A DNA stretch of 64,000 nt from Rhyacophila brunnea (lineage: Eukaryota; Arthropoda; Insecta; Trichoptera; Rhyacophilidae). Under the pieces are notes generated by a model, which saw nothing but the letters and a program-made list of their open reading frames with translations, searched no databases and had not been told where the DNA came from. The stretch spans positions 1 to 64,000 of the forward strand of contig JAGYXB010000694.1 of the NCBI GenBank assembly GCA_022495005.1, read 5' to 3'. The position numbers and the translations under genes are program-made. Shown here one piece after another: positions 35,514 through 47,707 of the stretch (position 1 is its first letter; each line of letters opens with the position of its first letter).

Positions 35514-36890
35514 CACTGTCTTACATTAAATTTAATGTACCAAGAGTCAATATTCGTCCTCACATTTTCTCACTTTTATACATTCATACATATAAAACCA
35601 ATTTAGGTTACAATTGTCCGGTGGCTTGAACCTTGAATCTTCACAGTGATCGGGATCTGTTTTGTTCTCTTGCTTCTTTCAAATTAAGTTGCCCTAAAAT
35701 CCATGACTAATTGTATCTGGACGACTGCTTATTTTTATTTATTATATTTTTCTCGCATTGAATTGCCTGTGTTTTTACACTTTTTATACGCTTTTTTATG
35801 TTTTTCTTTTTTTTTCTCTTTCTATTTTTCTTTAACGATTTTCAATTACTCTCCAACTACAACTGTAAATAATATTTAATCTAATTTAATTTGATGTATT
35901 ATGCTTTTTCTGTCTGCCTGTTATTGGAACCGTCACATTTTTTTTTATATATTATTTTAATAAATTTAGTTAGTTATATCGTTTTTCTCAATTCTTTACA
36001 TGTAGTCTCCTGAGTGGAATATAATAATATACGAGAATCTGCAAAATAGAGGCTCTATTAATAGACTTTTTATATGGAAAAGTTATTAGACCATTCATAA
36101 CTCAATAAAAAATATTCATGAATGGAATACGGAAATAGCCTTTGTTTTTTATGGTGCGAGTACATTTTTATTATGTATATTAAAGTATATAAAACCTAGC
36201 ACTCTATTAAATGAAGTCTGAAAATTTTGATTATGATATTTTAAATACATATTATGTATTTGATAATGTGGATAACATAATATAACTTTACTCAAAGAAT
36301 CCACTATCGTGTGATATTCGAAAGGTATGTCTAAATGGTGCTGAATAATTATGTGGTAATACTACAACGCATGAGACTGAAGTGAATATGATTATCGTGT
36401 GAACGTCTTCATATATGGGTGATTTGATTAAGGCTTATAATTATATGATATCATATAAACAAAATAATTTATTCATAAGTATGACAAATAGAAAGAATCA
36501 CTGACAATTTTTTTTTTGAATAATTATTCTTTTTCACGTGTTACTTACATTATTTTATTTTTAAGTTGGTAAGAATCTCTACCGTCTGTTACAAATAATT
36601 TTTTAACATTTTTCGAATAGGAAATGAACAAACTCCAGATAATAATATATTAAACTGTAATAAAATATAATATAATATATTATCAAGGAAAATACAGAAG
36701 GAAAAGTTCTCCAAAATTATGAATCAATAACAAACCCAATTGAATAATTTACTAAATCTAATGTTTGATTATAATCTGTTAAATTTGATGAAAATTCAAG
36801 ATTTGTGTTGAAAAAATATTAATTTGAAATAGTGCTATAACAACGTACATCCTTGTAGCTATTTTATACACAAGGCGGCTATCAATGGCT
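35514..36890. other. AT-rich intergenic DNA
   Basis: No supportable gene. It includes pyrimidine-rich runs near 35800-35830 and 35935-35985. Confidence 0.5.
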
Positions 36891-37005
36891 AAAGTGATAA
36901 ATGTTATCACTTTATAATGTTAACCGTCTGAACTGTCAAAACTGTCTATCTCACTCTAAAAAACACAGCCAAGAGAGGGGTTTTCACAACATTTTACATA
37001 ACAAT
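36891..37005. repeat. Dispersed repeat related to the MITE at 62215-62397
   Basis: It begins with a perfect 10-bp hairpin (AAAGTGATAA, ATG spacer, inverse) at 36891-36913. It then carries a block (TCAAAACTGTCTATCTCACT ... ACAGCCAAGAGAGG) that matches the interior of the element at 62215-62397. Its own inverted ends are not clear. Confidence 0.45.
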
Positions 37006-37392
37006 CACAGCACTTTTTGACTTTGAGCTTAGATGGCTTATTGTATGTTGGTACTAAATACGGCTTTATTCTCAATTTTAACACGATGACGTATACAAAA
37101 AAAAACTCTTTTATCGTATTATTATATATTATATTATATTTGTATGGTCAATAATGTTAATTTAGATATATTATAGGAAGAGATGAGGTATCATTACGAC
37201 ATATTATACTTTTTCCTGCAAAGTCTACAGATTATCTACTCAAAGCTCGCAAAAAAATCTCAAATTCATCATTTTTTACAAGACATGCCTCGTCAGAATC
37301 TTAAGGCAAACATTTACTGTAGATGGTTGCATCATTTCATGAGTGACACGTGTCTTCCACTGACACAGGCCTTGAGTGTTGTAGAATACCCA

Positions 37393-37462
37393 GACATGAA
37401 GTAGATCGGTAGATCAGTAGATCCTCAGCCAAGAGATCATGACGAAGAAGAAGAAAAATAAT
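37393..37462 (+). pseudogene. Possible LINE 3' end with AAG tail
   Basis: One frame near the end reads RSVDPQPRDHDEEEEK before a stop, and the DNA closes with GACGAAGAAGAAGAAA. A short acidic C-terminus running into an (AAG)n tail is seen in some insect LINEs. Upstream the frame is lost, so the call is weak. Confidence 0.3.
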
Positions 37463-37937
37463 CTTCAATTCTCTAAAATAATTTGTATTTTTTTCTTTCT
37501 GGGGGTCTGGACCCGAAAATATCTGCGCACCTGCAAGAAACTCGGTATTTTTAGATTACGCACATTGTTTCTAGTTTCAATATAGAAAAACATCTAATCT
37601 CAAATCAGACCACATAATTATGTTTACCTTTATTGGAAAATTTCCATATGGTTGATTTAATGGCAAGGGAGGAGGTTTCGTATTCGTACCCATCATTAAA
37701 AATACAAATTATATAGCTGAGTATAATTTTACTTCTCTTTCTCTTCATCACTGAGGATTGTGACCGGGACCATTTGGCTATAATACAACTTTATGAACTG
37801 GTAGATCAGATTTTTATCGCTAAACTCAAAGTGCGGAGGGTCTAGGTATAGGAAACGTATCTGGAAACGTGCGGGTCAACGGTTGAATTGATGTGTATAT
37901 GTAGTAGTCGGGGTAAATGTGGGACTTCGTAGCACCT
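37463..37937. other. Intergenic DNA
   Basis: No gene. The stretch 37840-37937 is less AT-rich and may be the tail of the adjacent SINE copy. Confidence 0.4.
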
Positions 37938-38024
37938 GCCATGTTCGATCCTAAGAAGATCATCTAATCATCAAACCTGGGACTCACGACATTACCCGCC
38001 GACACGTTTCCCACTCGGGCATTG
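37938..38024 (-). mobile_element. Degraded tRNA-derived SINE with its middle deleted
   Basis: On the minus strand it reads CCCGAGTGGGAAACGTGTCG, then GTCGTGAGTCCCAGGTTTGAT, matching the A-box to B-box head of the SINE at 49092. It then jumps to the 3' end motif TTAGGATCGAACATGG. About 130 bp of body is missing. Confidence 0.5.
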
Positions 38025-38826
38025 TTAACGCTTAATATATTATTATACTATGTCTATAAAATAAAATCTAAAAAGGTTCCCAATAAAAGATTTTTTAAAC
38101 TTTAAAGCTTGCAGTATGTCCCTACTTATTTTGGCAAGTCGTGATATTTTTTGTATGGGTGCAGCCCTGTTGTAAAAAAAGGAATGTAGCTAACAATATG
38201 AGTAGTTTGTGCCAGATTCGTTTTCATATATTTGTAGTCCATCTATAAAGAATATATTTGGAATAGGTAATGAAAAATTTTAATGTGTTTTACAGATTTT
38301 TTATTATATAACAAAAAAATAACTCACCGCTATAAATATATTGTTCCAATTTAATTTGTTCGGACCTGATCCACTTTGAAAATGGCACCCCTTTGAAATT
38401 GATAATTCCACTGTGTACTGTGATATAATGGGTCATCTCGTAAAATGAAACTTTAATTCGTTTAGCGGCAGATTTTTCCATGATAATAAAAACGGAAAAT
38501 TAAAATGTATAAAAATCCTATAAAACCTTTCAACGTTTATTGTTTGTAGCGGGCACCGACCGCACTTTTATATTTTATAGCATTTATTTAATGTCTTGGA
38601 AACTAGATAAGCTCCGATTTTTATGCATTTTATAGTAGTTCTATGTGGCAGTAATTCTTGCATGGAATTTCAATGCACTTTCAATAATAAATGTATTATT
38701 TTAAAAGATTTGGATTAAAAAAAAAACACATTATTTACGAGTTTTTACGAAAATTATTTATAGGTAAGTATAGGGTTATCAAATAACAGATATATAATAT
38801 TTCTAACAATGAGTTGTGACACAAGC
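38025..38826. other. AT-rich intergenic DNA
   Basis: No supportable gene. Confidence 0.5.
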
Positions 38827-38828
38827 TA

Positions 38829-40088
38829 CGAGGGTGGGTCAATAATTCCTTAGAAAAAAGCATTAAAACAGTTTTTATTTTTGTATTTTTTTTTTATTTC
38901 TCAACATAATCTCCTTGGAGCTCAATACACTTGGTTAGACGTTTCTCAATTTTTTTAAACCGTCAGAAAAATAAGTTTTCGGAAGGTCCTCAAAATAAGC
39001 ATTTGTCCGATCGATGACTTCTTCATTTGAAAAAAAACGTTGTCCACTTAGCCATTTTGGCGAATACGGTGGGTGGTCGACCAATTCGAACTTCAATTCT
39101 TCAATTTTAGCCATTGATCGTAAACATGTGTGAACACGGGCATTGTCCTGATGAAAGAGGATTTTTTTCCTGTTTAAATGAGGCCGTTTTTCTTCAATTT
39201 TGTTTTTTAGCTGGTCCAATAAAGATGCATAATAATCCCCTGTTATTGTTTTTCCTTTTTCCAAATAGTCAACGAAAATAATTTCACGTGCATCCCAAAA
39301 TACAGTAGCCATAACCTTACCAGCTGATTTTACGGTTTTCGCCTTCTTTGGACATGGTTTGCCTTCGCAATCCACTGCTTTGACTGTTCTTTCGTCTCGG
39401 GAGTATAGTGGTGTATCCATGTTTCATCTACAGTCACAAAGCGACGAAAAAATTCATCCGGATTGCGTTGCATGAGCGACAACAGGGCTTTAGAGGCCAC
39501 CACCCTATTGCGTTTATTGTCGACTGTGAGCAAACGCGGCACCCATCTTGCAGAAATATTTTTCATGCCCAATTTGTCATGTAAAATAGAAATGACGCTA
39601 CCTTTTGAGATCCCTGTAACCTCAATTATCTCACTCAACTTTAATCTTCGGTCACTTAACACCATATCGTGGATTTTATTGATCATTTCTGGTGTAGTCA
39701 CCTCTACAGGACGTCCTGAGCGTGGTTCATCCTTTGTTGATGTACGACCACGTTTAAATTCATTTAACCAGTTATAAATAGTTGCAAGTGAAGGAGCAGA
39801 TATGCCGTGAACTAAATCCAACTCATTTTTTATTTCCTTTGCTGTTAACCCTTTTATATTAAAATGTTTAATAACAGCTCTAAACTCAATTTTCTCCATT
39901 TTCCATTTTTCCATTTTCCACAAGCAAATTTTTTTTTTAAATGTACGAGAAACACACAACAACCCGACCAATCTGATTGAAACTTCGCAGCATACTGAAT
40001 CGGTAGTGCCGCTGCATGAAAACAAACCGCTTACAGTACTAGTCGCGCCACTTGTCGGCTTTTCTAAGGACTTATTGACCCACCCTCG
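38829..40088 (-). mobile_element. Complete mariner transposon, 1260 bp
   Basis: The terminal inverted repeats are about 28 bp (CGAGGGTGGGTCAATAA, one mismatch, then TCCTTAGAAAA). TA lies on both sides (38827-38828 and 40089-40090), the standard mariner target duplication. One transposase gene on the minus strand fills the element. Length and layout are normal for mariner apart from a small coding deletion. Arms this similar suggest a fairly recent insertion, but the copy cannot move itself. Confidence 0.95.
38894..39899 (-). pseudogene. Mariner transposase, inactivated
   Basis: The start is the ATG at 39899 (MEKIEFRAVIKHF); a second ATG lies five codons upstream. The N-terminal helix-turn-helix region is intact: a first motif around GLTAKEIKNELDLVHG, a GRP linker motif (DEPRSGRP), then a second around KGSVISILHDKLGMK. 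The first catalytic Asp lies in TVDETWIHHYTPE and the second in LFHQDNA. A frameshift at about 39345-39366 moves the frame after EQSKQW. Further on the frame reads HPPYSP then directly KWLSGQRF: about 14 codons found in family members are absent (junction about 39057), and with them the third Asp of the D,D34D triad. A one-base loss in the T run 38950-38956 shifts the end. In the ancestral frame the product would close GDYVEK at 38894. The protein is dead. Confidence 0.93.
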
Positions 40089-40090
40089 TA

Positions 40091-40990
40091 TCATCTAGCA
40101 CCATCTTGTTGGACATATTATTGTATGGATCAAAATCATCATCTAATTTATTCATGCTACAAAAACATTAGTAATCATGTTTTTGTATCATTCTAAATTG
40201 CCATTTTCGTTATCAAAAAAATACGATCTAAATATATCTCCAGACCATAAACCATACTTAACTGTTAATCTTAAATTCATTACAATTTAAATTCGAATTC
40301 CATCAAGTCGATAGTAATTATATAGTCGCTATCATATTAGATATCATAATTATATAGTCGAAAAAAATGGCTGCTATGACGTTTTAAAAATCTAGTGTAC
40401 TAATTTAGTAATCCTTTACTAATGTCAAATATTAAAATAGTTTTAATATCAATATACTTTACAAAATTCAAGAATATACGTACTGAAAATAAACGACAAT
40501 AAATAGTTTCAATGAAAATATTCAATATTCTATAGTTAAAATACATTTATAACAAAAATCAATTACAAAACTTGTATGATTTTTGGAAATATTAATCCAA
40601 TAGCCACTTTATTATAATATATTGTAAGATGACGATCCGTACAGTTTTATTCACTACCTATACTGCAAGCAGTAGATGTGGAACTATATCTAACTAAGTG
40701 ACTTAGAAATCTGATTATAAAAGATAATTCTTGACAATGGTGCAAATAAATAAAAATTATATTTAGTTCACAGGTAATAAATACATAGGTATATTGATTG
40801 TTTCACATTTTAACCATATTATGTAAATATACGGCTACTTTTATTAAAAACATAATATACTTTTCTTTATTTTTAAATTCGTTTTGTCATGAGCTCCTCA
40901 TGACATATTGGTTAAACAAAATCAAAAATATCTTATTTTTTAAGATTAAAAAACATTCCTTTTATTTTGTTAACTGTCAATTCTGCATTG
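40091..40990. other. AT-rich intergenic DNA
   Basis: No supportable gene. Confidence 0.5.
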
Positions 40991-41200
40991 TATTGTTGTT
41001 TTAATTTAAAAAAGCGCCATTTTTTTAGTACTTATTTCACTTTTAATCAATAAATTAGGAACGGTTTCGTCCGCCTCAGAGGGACATTTTCAACTTTTGA
41101 TAATATCCCTATTAGGCGGAAGAAACCGGTTCTAATTTATTGATTAAAAGTGGAATAAGTACTACAAAAAAATGCGTTTTATTAAATTAAAACAACAATA
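40991..41200. mobile_element. Foldback MITE family C, copy 2 (210 bp)
   Basis: Two arms of about 85 bp (40991-41078 and 41114-41200) are near-exact inversions. They share TATTGTTGTTTTAATTTAA, GTACTTATT and CACTTTTAATCAATAAATTA, around a 35-bp loop. A related shorter copy lies at 34091-34238. A transcript would fold into a long hairpin. Confidence 0.85.
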
Positions 41201-43570
41201 TTAAAAAAAACATCTAAGAGTACTTATTTCAAAAGTCTATTTGTAATAATAAAATATGATATCAAATAATAATATATTAGTTTATCAATTGTTCAGAATG
41301 TCCAGAATAATTATGATTTAGCGCTAAGCTTTTGAAAGGCCTAGCAGAACAGCCGGAAATTGGCGGCTGTTCTTTTTGATTATTATTAATTACAATAATC
41401 ATCGCTAATGGGAGCTTTTATGGTATTCTAAAAATAAATGAAACCACAACGTTTATCCGGGAAACAATGATGCAGTAGTACAAAACCATCGTAACACCAA
41501 CGCTAACGTGACTTTGTCATACAAACCTAAGGCATGGACTCTGCTTCACTGATTGCCAGATATGAATGGTGTTTGAACACAGAGCATTATTATTCGATTT
41601 TCAGTATGTTCAACTGACGATATATATGTTAACTCGTTAATAAGGTTCCATGAGTACAAAGTTTGGGAGACCTTGATTGAAATTTACCCTACATTAGAGA
41701 AGCGAAATATTATACCTACATATTTTATCGTGTGATCAAATCGCTTTAAATCAATGAAACTTTACAATAATTGTAAAGTTTCATTAAAATCCAAATTATT
41801 TGGACTAACTGAGGAGCAAATATTGTCAAAGAAAAAAGAGAAAAATCGAGCTTCAGTATGATCACAGTAATTAGTAAGTAATTCCATATAACATAAAAGG
41901 TTTCTGGTTATAAAGATTTTTTTAATGAAGTGCCTATACATAAAATGCATAAGATGTATAAAAATATTGTAACGATCTTCGGTGACACTTATAACTACAT
42001 TTAACTACATTATATTTTGGTCTTCAATTATTATTGTCTATTTATATTTAACGCAGCGCAACTCAACTGACACGCAGACACACAAACACACGCTCCCTCT
42101 GTTCGCCAAAGGTGTGCGACGTGTCTCACTGACGTACGAAAAATTACATGTGAAAGAGTTTTCGTCTTTGTTGCGCGATCACATAAATATAACACCCACG
42201 TTGCATCTCTCTCATGTGCGCTGCACTTAATTGTTTAGTCACGTATCGCTACCACACTTCTTACCACATACACTGTATTTTCCTGGATATTTTTATAAAT
42301 AAAAAAAATAATATTTTAAGACAATACTAATGAAACTCACGTAAAATACACCGTTTTATCGAAATAGATACATACCATATACTATTGAATAGACACGTTC
42401 TTTAGCTATGAATATTGTCACTCTATATTGCTTTGCTTATGATATAAGAAATACATTATTATTGAACGCTCCGACAAGAATGTTGACAATGTTGGCGCTG
42501 TTACCTGGTATTGTAATTGATAAAATAACCATTTTGTAACGTATTTTTTCAATTTGAGAATAATTCATTTATCTTATTAATATTTTCAGATGTGAATCGA
42601 TTAATGAAAATACTTTAAAATGTAAATAATCAGAAATTTGTTTTAAATTGCATTTTTCATATTCTGTCGCTAGATACTGCTAATAGAAGTATCGTATTAC
42701 TTCACTTCGCCTTAAATAAATTCACCATATACACAGTGTTTATATTATGTAATGTATTGTATGTTAAAATTAATTGATTATTAACTATTAACACTATTGT
42801 TAGCTAAACTGTGAAATCGTGTATTTCAACTGATACCCCGTCTTTGTAATAATCCCCTGCACTACGGTTATAAGCCTTATTACCAAGCTAGCGAGCTCGT
42901 AATAGGGATGGGGTGGTGAATTCTATAAAAGCAAATGAGTTGATAATATATAAAAGTACAATTTTGGTAAATTTTAAATCGCGGTAGAGAAAGAGCTCTG
43001 GCGGTAAAAATCGATTCGACTGATTATTTAATATGTCATGAAAGACAGGCACGTAACGAAGCTGGCAAAAAAGGAAATGCTTTAGTAATTTTCTCAAATT
43101 AAAAAAAGGGTTTAATAATTCATTCATTCAACACAAATGCCTGAGTTTTTCGACCCCTATAATAATATAGGGATATAAGGGAATGCGAAACGTTAACTTG
43201 AATTCGGAGAATCCGTTTTAGAATGTTAAGTATTTTAGCGGCAAAACCTTCAATGTTAATATGTTGTAGTTAGCGGAATATGTTGTTTGCTTAATCAAGG
43301 CTTAGTTTACGGGTTACATAACTATAAACCAAGACATCTTGAATAGATTATTACACATATAAACGTCAAAATATTAACACAGTATTAAACGATTAATATT
43401 ATACGTAGTGTTGTTTAATAATTGATTTCAAAATACAGTACAAACAAAGAGACAGTTATGAGTGTTATGAAATTTAAATTTCTGGCAAACAAAATAAATA
43501 TTACTACTTGATTTGGAAAAGCACTGATGAGTAGGTATTAAAATTGACCAATAGTTAAAATTTGTCGCAA
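41201..43570. other. AT-rich intergenic DNA
   Basis: No supportable gene. A small hairpin AACAGCCGGAAATTGGCGGCTGTT lies at about 41348-41371. A less AT-rich patch at 42050-42240 has GCAGCGC words near each end, but I could not prove an element. The 79-codon opening at 42888-43127 shows no domain. Confidence 0.45.
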
Positions 43571-43672
43571 TTAGTATGTCACCTCATAGCATAGTGGTAA
43601 TGCAACGGATCAGGGCGTAAACCTGGAAGATACGGAGTTCGATTCCCCGTCGAGTTGGCTTACTTTTTTTCA
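43571..43672 (+). repeat. tRNA-like sequence with good A and B boxes
   Basis: TAGCATAGTGG fits the pol III A box and GAGTTCGATTCCC the B box, about 45 bp apart, followed by a T run that could stop pol III. The acceptor and T stems pair poorly and the anticodon loop lacks the usual U33. A tRNA pseudogene or SINE head is more likely than a working tRNA gene. A related piece lies at 31361-31430. Confidence 0.45.
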
Positions 43673-44229
43673 AAAAAGATTTTTTCTATTTGTTATAATT
43701 ATGTACTCTCAGAAAGTGTTTTTCTAAATTATGTTAAATATTACTGATTAAAATTTCAATGACTCCTCAGTAATAAATCAATTTACTAAATTCTAACTAT
43801 ATAAAATATTCATCAAGATAATAACCTATCATTATTAAAATAGTTACATGTAATTTGTACGTATTACATTTCACCATAGCACAGTTTGCCGTGAGCTTTC
43901 TTATTGGAAAGAGAACCCTATAGCACCGAGATGAAAAAAATACGCGTTGTTCGTGGAGCATTGCAGACAATATTGTTCCTTCAAGAATGAAAACCTAACC
44001 TAACCTAACAAATAATCCAGTATATCGGCTATTTTCAAAATTCCTTTGCCGCCGGCTTCCTGTAAACAAACAAAAACTGTGTTTTATTTAGACATGGATT
44101 TTATCTCAGTACTTTACGGCCAAAAGAGGTTGGACAGTCTTATAATATACGACCATATATTTAATATACAACGTATTCTTTAATTGAGCGTTATTATTTA
44201 TTATTTTATTATTTATTATTTTCTGACTA
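43673..44229. other. Intergenic DNA
   Basis: It contains the CCTAA run at 43992-44009. No gene is supportable. Confidence 0.45.
43992..44009. repeat. Short CCTAA telomere-type repeat
   Basis: Three CCTAA units followed by C, like the run at 18898-18914. Confidence 0.6.
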
Positions 44230-44520
44230 TAGCAGTTTATTGCAGTGTACCTACATGATAACTCTGCCATTCTTTATTGTATTGACCTATGTGTCTCTGA
44301 TAGCTATTTAAAAAATCGGAAGCATCAATTGTTTGTTTTTTTTCATGACACAGAACTTACCTGTTATTGTTAATGCCAATTGGAAGGGAAATAACTAAAT
44401 CGTTTTGGATATTGATATACTCCACCTACAAAAGTATGAGTTCAGTTGGACGCTGTTTTATAGATTCTTAAAATATGGTTAATTTAGGCGTATTTCAATG
44501 TGCCCTACTTTAAAAAATTT
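44230..44520. repeat. Dispersed repeat (family I), copy 2
   Basis: Diverged partner of 15995-16260. Shared blocks include ATTGACCTATGTGTCTCTGA, ATCGGAAGCATCAATTGTTT and TGTTTTATAGATTCTTAAAA. The ends are undefined. Confidence 0.5.
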
Positions 44521-44870
44521 CATACTTACCTACTGTTTATCTAATACTGCTTCTATTTCTTTCTTTTTTCCTCAGTTTATGATGCAAATATCTTGAATTC
44601 GTAATAAATGTAAAGTTTACTACTTATTTATGTAAATATTTAAATTTTAGTTTGAATTAGTCCGAAATTTGTACGACCTGAAACACTGCATCAAGCACAA
44701 TATTGTTATGTTACTAGATTGACTATAGAATTTTAAGTAATAAAAAATAATTTTCAGACAATTCATATCTCCATACAGCAAGACAGAACCAACTCCATTT
44801 TATTCCTTTACTGACGATAATGATGTATCAAGCATGAATTTAACAGAGCAGTTATAATACAAACCAAATG

Positions 44871-45120
44871 TGTCCTAAGATTTCAAAATCAGCCAAGTCC
44901 ATAATTGATGAATAGGAGAAAAACGGCTTTTTATTTTCTCAAATACAGTCACAAAGGTGAAAGTTTATATTATTTAGAGTAAGTATAGAAAATTTAAAAT
45001 AATAAATTCCATATTTTGATAATGCATAAATGTTAAAGAACGGTAGTTCTTCAGCAATTCACAAAAAAAAGTAAAAAAAAATCTAAAGGTGGACTTGGCT
45101 GATTTTGAAATGTAGCGACA
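44871..45120. mobile_element. MITE family F, copy 1 (250 bp)
   Basis: The inverted ends are TGTCCTAAGATTTCAAAATC and TGTCGCTACATTTCAAAATC, both continuing AGCCAAGTCCA. The interior (GATGAATAGGAGAAAAAC, TTCTTCAGCAATTCACAAA) matches 54517-54762. It is probably flanked by AAAT on both sides. It is non-coding. Confidence 0.85.
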
Positions 45121-45613
45121 CAAATATAATAACTTTGTAATTTAATACCAGGCAGCTTAGGCAGTTTGGCACCAATTACAATTACTACCTAAAAATATCT
45201 ATTTTTAAACGTTCAATATTAATAATATTCCCTTTTGGCAGGGTCTTTGTTTTCTTAAACATTAACAGGCGTACCAGGCCCAAGGCTGATTTTGAACTCT
45301 TAACCGGTAATTATTATCATTTTTGAAGCCTGACTGTAGGCTATTCTGTTATTTCTCACGGCAACAATAATATTATATATAAAAAATAGTTATATAATAT
45401 TCTAGGAACAACATATTATTACATAAATAATATTTTTTTAAATTTTATTCTATTCAGTGTTTTTAACATTAAAATGATTTCAAATATTTTCTCTATAGAA
45501 AATGTAGGTAATAAGAGGAAGTTATGATATTACCAGAAAAATATATCAACTAATATATTTTATTATATATTATATTATAGGAGAGAATAATATGATTTTT
45601 TTTGGACTTTAAA
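45121..45613. other. AT-rich spacer
   Basis: No supportable feature. Confidence 0.5.
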
Positions 45614-46205
45614 AAAATGGTAACTGTCGTTCTTGTTTCTAGGTGCCTCATTTTTAATGTAATTTATTTTATTTATTTTTAATGTAAATGTTTTAATGTG
45701 TCAGCTGCACTTTTTATGTAATTTTTCATATCAAAGTTAAAAATTACTTTAGATTGTAAAATACTTAATTTTTGTTACAATGTATTATTTTTCTTTGATA
45801 ATTTTGGAAAAATCGGTAGTTAGTTACGAAGTAGTTACATCCATCAGCCAGTATAATATGTATAATATTCTTTATTCCCAATTCATTATTTAATAATAAT
45901 ATGTTTTTATTCAACAAACAACAAATGGAAACAGTCGTTTCTGTTTCTAGACCTCATTTTCATCATTAAGAGTATTAATTTCAAAATGTCACCTCTAATT
46001 TTTATATAATTTTTCATACTAGAGCTAAAAATTACTTAAATTAGTCTGTAAAATACTTAATGTATTATTTTCCTTTGATAATTTTGGTAAAAATCAGCAG
46101 TTAGTTGCAAAGTAGTTGCTTCCATCAGCCAGTATATATGTATAAGTAGTTAATATTCGTTATTCGCAATTGAATATTATTATTAATAACAATATGTTTT
46201 TATTA
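45614..46205. repeat. Diverged tandem duplication, period about 306 bp
   Basis: Two head-to-tail copies (45614-45920 and 45921-46205) share ordered blocks: AACWGTCGTT, TGTTTCTAG, CTCATTTT, AAAAATTACTT, TGTAAAATACTTAAT, CTTTGATAATTTTGG, CATCAGCCAGTATA and AATATGTTTTTATT. Point changes and small indels separate them, so the duplication is old. It is non-coding. Confidence 0.8.
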
Positions 46206-47566
46206 AAAAATCGGTTAGTAATTAAGGTAATTGTAATACTTTGATTTAAAATTGAGATTGACAAAAAGTAACGCAATTTAGAAAGCAAGTATTATAAAAA
46301 AAACAAGTTAATTTATCAGAATTAGATAAGGCACATATAACTTGGTGGTCAAAGCATATTTAATGTCGCATTTTTTCAAAAATATTTTTTCCAGTGGTTA
46401 TATATTATTTCTCAGAAGTATTTTCAAATTATGTACGTTTAATAATAGTAATGTGTTTATCAAGGCAAATTTTCTGTTTGAAAGTATGACAGCTTTTTTT
46501 ACGTGTATATAACTTAATAAAAAAAATATACATACAACAGTGAGTTTGCTTCTATTGTCCACAATTATGTCTTTCAAAACACAACTATTCCATATAAAAA
46601 GTGTAGATGCATTGTGCTTAAAAATGGTGTTATGTTTGCAATAAAAATAACTCAATTATAAATTTTACACCTCATAACTCAGTAAAGTAGTTAATATATT
46701 TTTCAATAAAACTGCATTAACTCCTCGTTTTCATTAAATGAAACAGTAAAAAATACCTTCCTACCCGTTTCGATCCAAAGTAGCTAACAGTTACCATAAA
46801 AAAGGGAGAATGTAGCTAATTTCTACCCTCAGGCGCTCTTGATTGTAGCTAACTACAGAGCGGGTCTGCAAAATGCGAAATGTGAAACAGTCCAATTAAA
46901 AAACATCCCCAGCAAAAAAAAAAGAAAAAAAACGTAAAATCCTGGCTCGACTAATTGCAAGTATCAGCGCCTCTATTAATTTCACTGTTTTGTCTGTTCT
47001 CATAGCTAGATTTTCAATTAATGAGTGACAAATTTAATTGGAATTCATCAATTTTGTCCATTCACGGATTCTCAAACTTTTTCGAATTGGTACGCATTTT
47101 TATGCTAGAAAAATAGAGGAATGACAGATTATTCTGACACTGCGGCTATGATGAAATTATTTTAAAAGAAACGATACCAATACGTAAATGAGTCGCCTGC
47201 ACTGCCACAATAATTTGACACCATTTTACATGCGAAAGCTGCATACTTTCATATTATAGAATAAAATGGATTATATCAACATCACATTTTATCTCACGTT
47301 ATCCATGTCAATTTGCATTCATGAACCGGACCCGGTGTGGGTTTTCCTGATGTGTTTATAATATGATGCAAGCGTGGCTTAAAAAAGAGATTCTGGCCAC
47401 AAAGCACATCGTGGAATCCTGCAAATTACATGCCTATATATAGGACCAAATCTGAGACTGTTGCGTGGATTGATGCCTTTCCGGCTTTTTTTTGCTATCA
47501 CCACATTATTATGATATAGTAGTGTGCAATATATGAATTCACAATCATCACATTTTTAATTGTTAC
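46206..47566. other. AT-rich intergenic DNA
   Basis: No supportable gene. GTAGCTAACA/GTAGCTAACT words recur at 46780-46860 without forming a clear array. Confidence 0.45.
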
Positions 47567-47707
47567 ATAGATTAAAACTAGGTCGACTATAATTTATATT
47601 ATTTTATACTGTTCTTGCTTTCAATTGAAGAGCTATTTCTATAATGTTTAATCGACGAAGTAAATTGAGTGTAAGAATTAATAACAGACGTACCTTACGA
47701 AATTCAC
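47567..47707 (+). repeat. 141-bp direct repeat, left copy
   Basis: It aligns without gaps to 48533-48673 with about 17 differences in 141 bp by hand count (near 88% identity). The pair brackets the LINE fragment at 47708-48532. Confidence 0.85.

Noticed and set aside
39463..39777. 104-codon plus-strand frame
   Set aside because: Antisense of the mariner transposase.
43571..43672. Functional tRNA gene
   Set aside because: A and B boxes are good, but the acceptor and T stems pair poorly and U33 is missing, so I list it only as tRNA-like.
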